From Echinometra lucunter (lineage: Eukaryota > Echinodermata > Echinoidea > Camarodonta > Echinometridae): a stretch of DNA of 64,000 nucleotides. Of the stretch, positions 45,185 to 56,155 are shown in pieces. The notes under the pieces were generated by a model. It was not told where the DNA came from. It saw nothing but the letters and a program-made list of their open reading frames with translations, and did not search any database. A program made the translations under genes and the position numbers. Within the stretch, counting starts at the first letter, position 1. The number at the start of each line of letters is the position of its first letter. Location of the stretch: positions 2,769,416 to 2,833,415 of the forward strand of contig CM057154.1 of NCBI GenBank assembly GCA_029962745.1, written 5' to 3'.

Positions 45185-46928
45185 TCATTTACTGATAGTA
45201 TTTACGTCTACACACTGTTATTCATGCGAAAATTATCGTGTCGTCTTCATATAGTGAGATTTTATTTGCAAAGAATGATTGGAAATTACTCAAAACATTC
45301 AAATGCTTCTGTCAAATAATTTGAAACAACTTGAATAACCAACTTTGACTATTTAAGTATTTGAGGAGGATATATTATATTGTCATGTTGCTATAACGTG
45401 ACCTTTTATGTTATTTAGAAAGGCTTATGCTGCCCACAAGATTGACTTACTTATTCAAATCACTTGTAACCTCACAAGAATCTGACCCAAAGGAGAAAAG
45501 GGCGTTTAAGAAATTTAGCGGATCTGTGAGGAATGATAACGGAAACTGTTTATATCGCATGTTTGAAATCATGTGGTTACCGCTTTATTTGTAAACTCTT
45601 CCCCGTATACATACAGGTGATAAATTTCTAAAGATTCAAACCACTTATCATTTACCGTTGATCACGAAAAGAAAATTATTTCTATGGGGGTTTGATGTGC
45701 TCAAAGAGTCCTTGATCCAAACTTCTTCAAAAAGCATATCTAAAAGTTGCTTTAAAATCCTAAATCTTAAAAAATTGTGGTTAGCTGGTATGCACGGGCC
45801 GAGTTATTGAAGGGGTGCTGATATTAAGAAGGGTGGTGGCATTGGTCTTACTAGAGGGATAAAAATGCGCTTTGATTCTGTACCCCATGTAAAGCGGTGC
45901 ATGGTCTACAATAATTGCGTAGTCGTACCGATATCCGTAAAATTTAGATTATACCACTTTTCTTCTTTAAAACTTTGCCTGTTAGCTAAATTGCCTGGAA
46001 AAAAAGATTAGTCTCACCTCAATCAAGATCATCTAGAAAAGTTCCTGTTATTATGCTGAGGCTTGGGAAAGGATTAGATTTTATTTGAGGCACAGTTTTG
46101 TGGTATACATTGGGTAAACATGTCAAGACAGCCGCTATTCTGTACATGAATCACATGATGTTGACAGTGTGGGACAATTGCCTAATCATTCAGGATTTCA
46201 TGGGCCATTTTGGCGGGCACATGTGCTTTAAATAGCCACCGGAGAGTGCCTGGATTGCGAGGGATTTTATTCCGGAATTTTCATGTCTTCTAAGAATCCC
46301 TAAAGCATTAGAGCTGTATTATTGGAGTTAGGGGAAACTCTATAGATTCTTTTCTTTTCCCATTTTAACGAGGTTTATACTGTTTAAATGTGTCACGAGG
46401 TTTACCTCTAGGGAGTATATAGCCCGTTTAACAAGAGATACGCGCAGTCTGTTGAGTGCAATAGCAGTGATTATTAGTTTTAGAAGTGTCCTAAATTCAC
46501 ACCATCGGGTTTTCCCAAAATTCCCATAAATTCTATGTTTAGAAACAATTGTCGTAAGGCGAAAAGATTTCAAGGTTGGGAAATAAATTTTTAAAAAGAC
46601 AACGTTGGTATTGAAATGAAAGCCAGTGCAGTGGAGGATCTTTGCCCCCAGCTAAAACCTAAAGTATTAATATATGCCCATGTGAAAGTACAAACATGTA
46701 GAATTACAATGAAGAGCTGTATATGAAGGTTGAAAATAATGATATTATCCTCCAAGTACGCCAATTGTGTTGGCGAGTTCCCATGTTTGATAAAATTTGG
46801 TGTTACGCTCTTGACATCTGTAGATATACATAATTTTTATTATCATTTTAAATGTAGGTATCTAAATAAGAGAAGTAAATTTGCAGTGGAAAATAAAATT
46901 TGAATTAAAAATGAATGAAAATGGAAAT
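45185..46928. other. Unassigned AT-rich sequence
   Basis: 1.7 kb with one 77-codon minus ORF lacking features. No repeat was recognised. Confidence 0.4.
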
Positions 46929-47285
46929 TTATTCATTTATTCATTTATTCATTATTTTTTTTTCATTTATTCATTCATTTATTCATTTATTCATTTATTC
47001 ATTTATTCATTTATTCGTTTATTCGTTTATTCGTTTATTCGTTTATTCGTTTATTCGTTTATTCATTTATTCATTTATTTTATTCATTTATTCATTTATT
47101 CATTTATTCATTTATTCATTTATTCATTTATTTTATTCATTTATTCATTTATTCATTTATTCATTTATTCATTTATTCATTTATTCATTTATTCATTTAT
47201 TCATTTACTCATTTATTCATTCATTCATTTATTTATCTATTTATTTATTTATCTATTTGTTATTTATTTGTTATTTATTTGTTTA
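46929..47285 (+). repeat. TTTATTCA/TTTATTCG tandem array, ~355 bp
   Basis: It is octanucleotide repeat, with one block of seven TTTATTCG units turning into TTTATTCA, ending in TATT/TATC. ORFs of 221 and 123 codons reading through it (FIYSFIHL repeats) are artefacts. Confidence 0.95.
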
Positions 47286-48478
47286 ATTAATTTTCAGGAA
47301 CATGATATAACATGTGCCTGGGGATTACCTATAAGACATGTACAAAACAAAACAAAACAAAATCTAATCAGATTTACTTGGAAAATCCCCAAAATGCACC
47401 CACCCGCAAGCTCGACGAAAATCGAATCTTCCGTGACCCTAGTTACGATTCGGAGAAAATTAAGGTCATTTGGAAATGACTGCCAACAAAGTGCTAATCG
47501 ATATATGCATGTCGGGAACATTTTGACAATAGCCGTGTGCAAATAGAGGCATCCTTGACGATAAGAATATAAAAGTACTGGCAGGAAACGGCTACCATTA
47601 GTGAAATGTTATAGAATAACATTGGAAAAAAGACTCTCTCTGCATGCAAGTAGCAATTAAATTTCGAGATAATAATCATCTCTTATTATCTCAAAACACT
47701 AGTAAAAGATGAAGGGAAGCTTTTAGAATTAACAAGTGATAGTGAATTCAAGGTATAGAGTGCTGATGAGAAGTCAGTGCGCCTGCTTCATGAAGGAAAA
47801 AGGCCCCTTAACTGAATGTCACAGATGAAGGTGGGGGGGGGGGGGTCGTTTCTGCTACTGAATTCGCTACAGACGGCAATGATTTATATCATGACATATT
47901 AGCAACTGCAGCATTAACCAGCAACGTAACAACATAAGGACATTAGCGTAATGTTTGATGTGCATGTGCATCGTGTTGATATATTGCTTTCTCAACAGTA
48001 ATAAAATGATGGAATGTTGGCAATAGGAGCGATATGTGGAAGAAATTTGGCAAATTTCCCTTGAACTGTGGCACCGCATTTCAAAATTATTTTACAAAGG
48101 AAAAGTATGCTCGTCAACCCATTTCTTTGTTGCGACTGCTTTATTTTTTGCTTTCTATTTACAACTGTTATTCTTAAGAGCCAAACGAAATCCCAAGTCT
48201 TAAACATTCATCTTTAATCATGCACAATGTTAGAAGCAGGACGTTACACCTCCCGATTAATTCATGGTTCTCTTATTACTTATTAACGTAATGGGTCCTT
48301 GCTGCTAGCATATCTACGGGGAATATCTGTAAAAAGCCTCTACAGATCAATAATTTATACAGAATTTTCTTCACCTCTCCTTTTCATAGGATTCGGTATA
48401 AGACAGATACAAACATAAGATCACTTCTTGCGAATTGTTAAAACTATGGCGGGCCTTTCATGTCATAAGTCTACAATC
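47286..48478. other. Unassigned sequence with G14 run
   Basis: A G run at ~47833-47846. Chance ORFs of 61-82 codons with no domain. Confidence 0.4.
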
Positions 48479-48870
48479 ATTCATTCACTCGAGTGAATGA
48501 GTGCTTGTATGGATTTTATCATTCTCCCACTCGAGTGAGTGAATGATTTAACGGTTTCCACCAATCAGAATAGCGGAATCTCTTCCGAGATTCCATTACT
48601 CGAGTGATTGTACATCCACTCGGATGGATGTACATCCACTCATTAGTGGAGGAGTTAAGTGTTCGATTTTAGCGCTCTGTGCCGAACGCGCCATAATCAT
48701 GCACGCTAGTGAACGTGTGCATTATGAATGGTTGTCTTGATTTGACCAATCAGAATGGAGGAATATCATCACCCACTCACTCCCTGTGAGCGGGTCTGCA
48801 ACCACTCGAGTGGACGTACATCCACCACAGTGATTGTACAACCACTTGCAAGTGATTGATGCTCGAGGAA
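48479..48870. repeat. Palindrome-rich ACTCGAGTG repeat region
   Basis: A perfect 20-bp palindrome TCATTCACTCGAGTGAATGA lies at 48481-48500. CACTCGAGTG or close variants recur near 48528, 48600 and 48803. 'gtacatccactc' and 'ggacgtacatccac' occur several times, and 'accaatcagaat.g.ggaat' occurs twice (~48561, ~48739). It looks like a decayed foldback or palindromic transposon; no termini could be fixed. Confidence 0.6.
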
Positions 48871-49139
48871 TTTTTAGCGGTTTTAGAGCGGACAAGTGGG
48901 GTTTCGTTGGTCGGGATCTCGTTTGACATCACATTAGGATTGACTGCATTCCGCACATACTTAAAGTCAAGATAGTCTGCTCACTATAAAGCCTCAGCTG
49001 TATGAATCAATATAATAGTCTACTCACTAAGCCTCAGCCGAATAAAGCGCGATAAAGGAAATGAATATTAAGGGGAGTTGTATGGGCAGAATACATTAAT
49101 GTAGTCATTTTGATGAATCTTTCACTGAATTATGAAGGC
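48871..49139. other. Unassigned junction with the satellite array
   Basis: 'gtctgctcactataaagcct' and 'gtctactcactaagcctc' form a short direct repeat near 48977-49032. No gene was seen. Confidence 0.4.
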
Positions 49140-49738
49140 GATCGGAAATGATAGATCTGCTGGAATTTTAGTATGGACGCTAAAGGGGAGGGGACATTCT
49201 AAGCTTAATTACTTAAATGACAATTTAACTTCCATTCTAATATATCACTTTTATAATACCCTGGAATATCCTTTTCTTTTGTCTCTGTGGTGAACAAAAT
49301 TTTCTGTTAACCGCTTTTGATAATTATAAAGGTCCAAATAGTGCTAACTTGGATAAGAGAGGCCATATTCATTCTTGTGTACATATTCCACTGAAAAAAA
49401 AACATTCACTCGCTCCGGGGACATGACCTTTCCAAGGGGTTAAGGCCTATTGCACTCTCTAGAAAACCATGGACATTCCACGCAAGTGACGTGTTTGCTT
49501 TTGCATAGGCGAACAAAATGGCATTTATTATGGCGAATCTGTGTGATTTCCTTGTAATATAGATCCTAATAGACCGAGATAGATGTGCAAGAAATGTATG
49601 GGCGGTAAGTGGGAGAGGGGGATATCCTAGGCTTACTTTAATGATGATAAAACATTAAATCTACTAAAACACTTTCATAATGCCCTGGAATATCATTTTC
49701 TTTTGTCGCTGTGGCGAACAACAATTTCTGTTTACACC

Positions 49739-51147
49739 AGTGGCCCAACAACCGGGGGGGGGGGGGGCAGGGGAACAAAGTGCCCCGTGAAGGATTTCAG
49801 CGGGGAAATCCACCAAACCACCGGGAAAAAAAATTAAAGGAAGGGAAAGGAAGGAAAAAGAAGGGAGAAAGGGAAAGGAAGAAGAAGAAGAAAGGGAACG
49901 AAAGAAGGAGAAAGGAAAAGAAAGAAGGAGAAAGGGAAAGAAAGGAGAAAGGGAAAGAAAGAAGGAGAAAGGGGAGAAAGAAGAAGAGAGAGAGGGAAAA
50001 GGGGGGGGGGGAAGAAGAAAGCAAAGTGAAACCAAAGAAATGAGGGAAAACTAAGTACTAAAACCCCTGAGTTTACGGGGGCTCCCCCGCAGTGGCTTTC
50101 CCTGTAGACCCCCATCAAGGGCCCTAAGCCCCAACCCTGGGACCCAGCCGATAAGGGCTTCACAACAAGCAACTCGTGGTGCTCACCTCCACATAATCTA
50201 TTTAGTTACCGGGAAATTTTCGGCGCTGCCCCCCCCCCCGAAAACAGGCAAAGAATTACACCACTATCTAGACTTGATTACCGGGAAACTTTTGGCTATG
50301 CATATGCCCCCCCCCCCACCCCATAAGAGGCAGAGAGCGTAAGAAGAGCAGGAACTGACCGCGCAAAAACGCCGGAGCTTCCGCGCTTTACACGGGAGGG
50401 GGAAACTCCCCCCTCCCTGCACCCTCCCCCCTAGAGGGCACATCGTTCTCCTAAAATGAAATCCTAGTTACGCCGCAGAAGATAAATTTTATTACCCACA
50501 ACTAATAATTTCAAGAAACGTTGGAGCTTCAGAGCTTCGCGCAGGGGGGGGGGGGCAAACTCCCCCCTCCCCGCACCCTCCCCTCTAAGGAACACTACAT
50601 TGGCGTAAAACCCAGGGGGTAGGGGGATCAATCACCCCCACTTGAGAGAGAAGGGGGATGGTGTGTACTAATTTCCACCCCCCACCCCCCCCCCCCCATG
50701 CAGACATACTTTTAAGGAAATATATTTCAACTAATAAGTAAGTAAAAATTATCTAAATATCTACCATAAACATCCATATTTTAGAATTTCTGTTTGAAAA
50801 TATTATTGAAAACAAAAAAGGGTTACTTTTTTTTGGCTCGCTCGCTACGCTCGCTCATCAAAATCTTACAATTTCCTCGGAAAATGCGATTAAAATCAAG
50901 AAAAAGGGTTATTTTTGGCTCGCTCGCTTCTCTCGCTCGCAAAATAGATATAAAAATGTGTGTGACAGGGAAAAGAATCGTTAAAAAGTTTTTCATCCCC
51001 CACTCCTCAAATTGGATTTACGCCGGTGGAGCACTACCGTCCTCCTAAGTGGAGTCCTAGCTACGCTACAGATTGTAGACTGGTTACCGGGAAATTTTGG
51101 GCTATGCCCCCCCCCCCCCCCGATAACAGGTACCTGTTACGCCCCTA
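49739..51147. mobile_element. hAT-like 1.4-kb insertion inside a satellite monomer
   Basis: The monomer text 'aatttctgtttacaac' is broken at 49731-49738 (TTTACACC) and resumes at 51148-51155 (TTTACAAC), an 8-bp duplication with one change. The insert starts agtggcccaacaaccGGGG and ends 'ggtacctgttacgccccta', whose complement TAGGGGCGTAACAGG resembles other hAT-like ends here. It contains G/C runs, an A/G-rich tract (49790-50035), three copies of 'ttaccgggaaa.ttt' followed by poly-C (50215, 50277, 51082) and two of 'ggctcgctcgct.c.ctcgct' (50837, 50918). It is therefore probably itself mosaic. Lys/Arg-rich ORFs across it are low-complexity. No transposase was found. Confidence 0.7.
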
Positions 51148-52520
51148 TTTACAACTACTGATAATCATGAAGGTCCAAATAAAGCTAGCTTGCATACGAG
51201 AGGCCATATTCTTTCTTTGCCGCACACACATCGTGAAGCAGTCACGTGATACGATTACAGTAGAGGGGAGTGAGTAAATGAACGTTCACTAAAAAACGTC
51301 CACTCGCTCCGGGGTCACGTGATTGTCTTTCCAAGCGGTATAATGCACTCACTTCGAAACCGTAGACATTCCAAGCATTTGATGTGTTTGATTTTGCATA
51401 GACGAATAACATGGAATTTACTATGTGACTTTGTAGTGATATTGTTCCTTATAGAGCATGATAGATCTGCTAGAAATGTAGTAGGGGTCCTAAGTGAAGG
51501 GGGGGGGGATATTCCAGTCTTATATTAATGCTTTACAATTTTTAATTTACTAAAACACTTACATAATGCCCTGGAATATCATTTTCTTTTGTCCCAGTGG
51601 CGAACAACAATTTATGTTTACAACTATTGATAATCATGAAGGTCCAAATAAAGCTAGCTTGCATACGAGAGGCCATATTCTTTCTTTGCCGCACACACAC
51701 ACACCGTGAAGCAGTCACGTGATAAGATTACAGTAGAGGGGACTGAGTGAATGAACGTTCACTAAAAAAACGTCCAATCGTTCCGGGGTCACGTGATTGT
51801 CTTTTCAAGCGGTATAATGCACTCCCTTCGAAACCGTAGACATTCGAAGCATTTGATGTGTTTGATTTTGCATAGGGGAATGTAGTAGGGGTCCTAAGTG
51901 AAGACGGGGGAAAATTTCAGTCTTATATTAATGCTATACAATTTTTAATTTACTAAAACACTTACATAATGCCCTGGAATATCATTTTCTTTTGTCCCAG
52001 TGGCGAACAACAATTTCTGTTTACAAATATTGATAATCATGAAGGTCCAAATAAAGCTAGCTTGCATGCGAGAGGCCATATTCTTTCTTTGCCGCACAAA
52101 CATCGTGAAGCAGTCACGTGATACGATTACAGTAGAGGGGAGTGAGTGAATGAACGTTCACTAAAAAACGTCCACTCGCTCCGGGGTCACGTGATTGTCT
52201 TTCAAAGCGGTATAATGGACTCACTTCGAAACTGTAGACATTCCAAGCATTTGATGTGTTTGATTTTGCATAGACGAATGTAGTAGGGGTCCTAAGTGAA
52301 GGGGGGCGGGGGATATTCCAGTCTTATATTAATGCTATACAATTTTTAATTTAATAAAACACTTACATAATGCCCTGGAATATCATTTTCTTTTGTCCCA
52401 GTGGCGAACAACAATTTCTGTTTACAACTATTGATAATCCTGAAGGTCCAAATAAAGCTAGCTTGCATACGAGAGGCCATATTCTTTCTTTGCCGCACAC
52501 ACACACACCGTGAAGCAGTG

Positions 52521-53021
52521 TATAGCATTAATATAAGACTGGAATATCCCCCGCCCCCTTCACTTAGGACCCCTGCTACATTCGTCTATGCAAAATCAAA
52601 CACATCAAATGCTTGGAATGTCTACAGTTTCGAAGTGAGTCCATTATACCGCTTGGAAAGACAATCACGTGACCCCGGAGCGAGTGGACGTTTTTTAGTG
52701 AACGTTCATTCACTCACTCCCCTCTACTGTAATCGTATCACGTGACTGCTTCACGAGGCCATATTCTTTCTTTGCCGCACACACATCGTGAAGCAGTCAC
52801 GTGATACGATTACAGTAGAGGGGAGTGAGTGAATGAACGTTCACTAAAAAACGTCCACTCGTTCCGGGGTCACGTGATTGTCTTTCCAAGCGGTATAATG
52901 GACTCACTTCGAAACCGTAGACATTCCAAGCATTTGATGTGTTTGATTTTGCATAGGGGAATGTAGTAGAGGTCCTAAGTGAAGGGGGGGGGGGAAATTC
53001 CAGTCTTATATTAATGCTATA
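52521..53021. repeat. Composite-unit hairpin 1 (235-bp arms, 31-bp loop)
   Basis: The inverted arm 52521-52755 begins tatagcattaatataagact and pairs with 52787-53021. The loop 52756-52786 reads 'aggccatattctttctttgc' plus 'cgcacacacat'. Identity of the arms is high, with differences mainly in the G/C run. Confidence 0.9.
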
Positions 53022-53204
53022 CAATTTTTAATGTACTAAAACACTTACATAATGCCCTGGAATATCATTTTCTTTTGTCCCAGTGGCGAACAACAATTTC
53101 TGTTTACAACTATTGATAATCATGAAGGTCCAAATAAAGCTAGCTTGCATACGAGAGGCCATATTCTTTCTTTGCCGCACACACACACACACCGTGAAGC
53201 AGTG

Positions 53205-53697
53205 TAAGGCATTAATATAAGACTGGAATATCCCCCGCCCCCTTCACTTAGGACCCCTACTACATTCGTCTATGCAAAATCAAACACATCAAATGCTTGG
53301 AATGTCTACAGTTTCGAAGTGAGTCCATTATACCGCTTGGAAAGACAATCACGTGACCCCGGAGCGAGTGGACGTTTTTTAGTGAACGTTCATTCACTCA
53401 CTCCCCTCTACTGTAATCGTATCACGTGACTGCTTCACGAGGTCATATTCTTTCTTTGCCGCACAAACATCGTGAAGCAGTCACGTGATACGATTACAGT
53501 AGAGGGGAGTGAGTGAATGAACGTTCACTAAAAAACGTCCACTCGCTCCGGGGTCACGTGATTGTCTTTCCAAGCGGTATAATGGACTCGCTTCGAAACT
53601 GTAGACATTCCAAGCATTTGATGTGTTTGATTTTGCATAGGGGATGTAGTAGAGGTCCTAAGGGCGGGGGATATTCCAGTCTTATATTAATGCTATA
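53205..53697. repeat. Composite-unit hairpin 2
   Basis: Arms 53205-53439 and 53471-53697 flank loop 53440-53470, with a few base changes in loop and G-run. The right arm is shortened near the G-run. Confidence 0.9.
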
Positions 53698-54285
53698 CAA
53701 TTTTTAATTTACTAAAACACTTACATAATGCCCTGGAATATCATTTTCTTTTGTCCCAGTGACGAACAACAATTTCTGTTTACAACTATTGATAATCATG
53801 AAGGTCCAAATAAAGCTAGCTTGCATACGAGAGGCCATATTCTTTCTTTGCCGCACACACATCGTGAAGCAGTCACGTGATACGATTACAGTAGAGGGGA
53901 GTGAGTGAATGAACGTTCACTAAAAAACGTCCACTCGCTCCGGGGTCACGTGATTGTCTTTCCAAGCTGTATAATGGACTCACTTCGAAACTGTAGACAT
54001 TCCAAGCATTTGATGTGTTTGATTTTGCATAGACGAATGTAGTAGGGGTCCTAAGTGAAGGGGGGGGGGGGCGGGGGATATTCCAGTCTTATATTAATGC
54101 TATACAATTTTTAATTTACTAAAACACTTACATAATGCCCTGGAATATCATTTTCTTTTGTCCCAGTGGCGAACAACAATTTCTGTTTACAACTATTGAT
54201 AATCATGAAGGTCCAAATAAAGCTAGCTTGCATACGAGAGGCCATATTCTTTCTTTGCCGCACACACACACACCGTGAAGCAGTG

Positions 54286-54787
54286 TATAGCATTAATATA
54301 AGACTGGAATATCCCCCGCCCCCTTCACTTAGGACCCCTACTACATTCGTCTATGCAAAATCAAACACATCAAATGCTTGGAATGTCTACAGTTTCGAAG
54401 TGAGTCCATTATACCACTTGGAAAGCCAATCACGTGACCCCGGAGCGAGTGGACGTATTTTAGTGAACGTTCATTCACTCACTCCCCTCTACTGTAATCG
54501 TATCACGTGACTGCTTCACGAGGCCATATTCTTTCTTTGCCGCACACACATCGTGAAGCAGTCACGTGATACGATTACAGTAGAGGGGAGTGAGTGAATG
54601 AACGTTCACTAAAAAACGTCCACTCGCTCCGGGGTCACGTGATTGTCTTTCCAAGCGGTATAATGGAATCACTTTGAAACCGTAGACATTCCAAGCATTT
54701 GATGTGTTTGATTTTGCATAGGGGAATGTAGTAGAGGTCCTAAGTGAAGGGGGGGGGGGGGAATTCCAGTCTTATATTAATGCTATA
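54286..54787. repeat. Composite-unit hairpin 3
   Basis: Arms 54286-54520 and 54552-54787 around loop 54521-54551. Confidence 0.9.
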
Positions 54788-54968
54788 CAATTTTTATTTT
54801 ACTAAAACACTTACATAATGCCCTGGAATATTATTTTTTTTTGTCCCAGTGGCGAACAACAATTTCTGTTTACAACTATTGATAATCACGAAGGTCCAAA
54901 TAAAGCTAGCTTGCATACGAGAGGCCATATTCTTTCTTTGCCGCACACACACACACCGTGAAGCAGTG

Positions 54969-55469
54969 TATAGCATTAATATAAGACTGGAATATCCCCC
55001 GCCCCCTTCACTTAGGACCCCTACTACATTCGTCTATGCAAAATCAAACACATCAAATGCTTGGAATGTCTACAGTTTCGAAGTGAGTCCATTATACCGC
55101 TTGGAAAGACAATCACGTGACCCCGGAGCGAGTGGACGTATTTTAGTGAACGTTCATTCACTCACTCCCCTCTACTGTAATCGTATCACGTGACTGCTTC
55201 ACGATGTGTGTGCGGCAAAGAAAGAATATGGCCTCGTGAAGCAGTCACGTGATACGATTACAGTAGAGGGGAGTGAGTGAATGAACGTTCACTAAAAAAC
55301 GTCCACTCGCTCCGGGGTCACGTGATTGTCTTTCCAAGCGGTATAATGCACTCACTTCGAAACTGCGACATTCCAAGCATTTGATGTGTTTGATTTTGCA
55401 TAGACGAATGTAGTAGGGGTCCTAAGTGAAGGGGGGCGGGGGATATTCCAGTCCTATATTAATGCTTTA
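54969..55469. repeat. Composite-unit hairpin 4 with inverted loop
   Basis: Arms 54969-55203 and 55235-55469 flank loop 55204-55234. This loop reads 'atgtgtgtgcggcaaagaaa' then 'gaatatggcct', the reverse complement of the loop in the other four hairpins. Confidence 0.9.
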
Positions 55470-55654
55470 CAATTTTTAATTTACTAAAACACTTACATAA
55501 TGCCCTGGAATATCATTTTCTTTTGTCCCAGTGGGGAACAACAATTTCTGTTTACAACTATTGACAATCACGAAGGTCCAAATAAAGCTAGCTTGCATAC
55601 GAGAGGCCATATTCTTTCTTTGCCGCACACACACACACACACCGTGAAGCAGTG

Positions 55655-56155
55655 TATAGCATTAATATAAGACTGGAATATCCCCCGCCCCCTTCACTTA
55701 GGACCCCTACTACATTCGTCTATGCAAAATCAAACACATCAAATGCTTGGAATGTCTACAGTTTCGAAGTGAGTCCATTATACCGCTTGGAAAGACAATC
55801 ACGTGACCCCGGAGCGAGTGGACGTTTTTTAGTGAACATTCATTCACTCACTCCCCTCTACTGTAATCGTATCACGTGACTACTTCACGAGGCCATATTC
55901 TTTCTTTGCCGCACCCACATCGTGAAGCAGTCACGTGATACGATTACAGTAGAGGGGAGTGAGTGAATGAACGTTCACTAAAAAACGTCCACTCGCTCCG
56001 GGGTCACGTGATTGTCTTTCCAAGCGGTATAATGGACTCACTTTGAAACCGTAGACATTCCAAGCATTTGATGTGTTTGATTTTGCATAGGGGAATGTAG
56101 TAGAGGTCCTAAGTGAAGGGGGGGGGGGAAATTCCAGTCTTATATTAATGCTATA
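55655..56155. repeat. Composite-unit hairpin 5
   Basis: Arms 55655-55889 and 55921-56155 around loop 55890-55920 in the usual orientation. Confidence 0.9.

Noticed and set aside
46881..47546. 221-codon ORF with FIYSFIHL repeats
   Set aside because: It is produced by the TTTATTCA octanucleotide array; the flanking residues show no family.
52401..55193. Three nearly identical 114-codon ORFs (52401, 54166, 54849)
   Set aside because: They lie in the same place in composite satellite units and run through the inverted arm. Conservation is that of the DNA, and edge units do not keep the frame.
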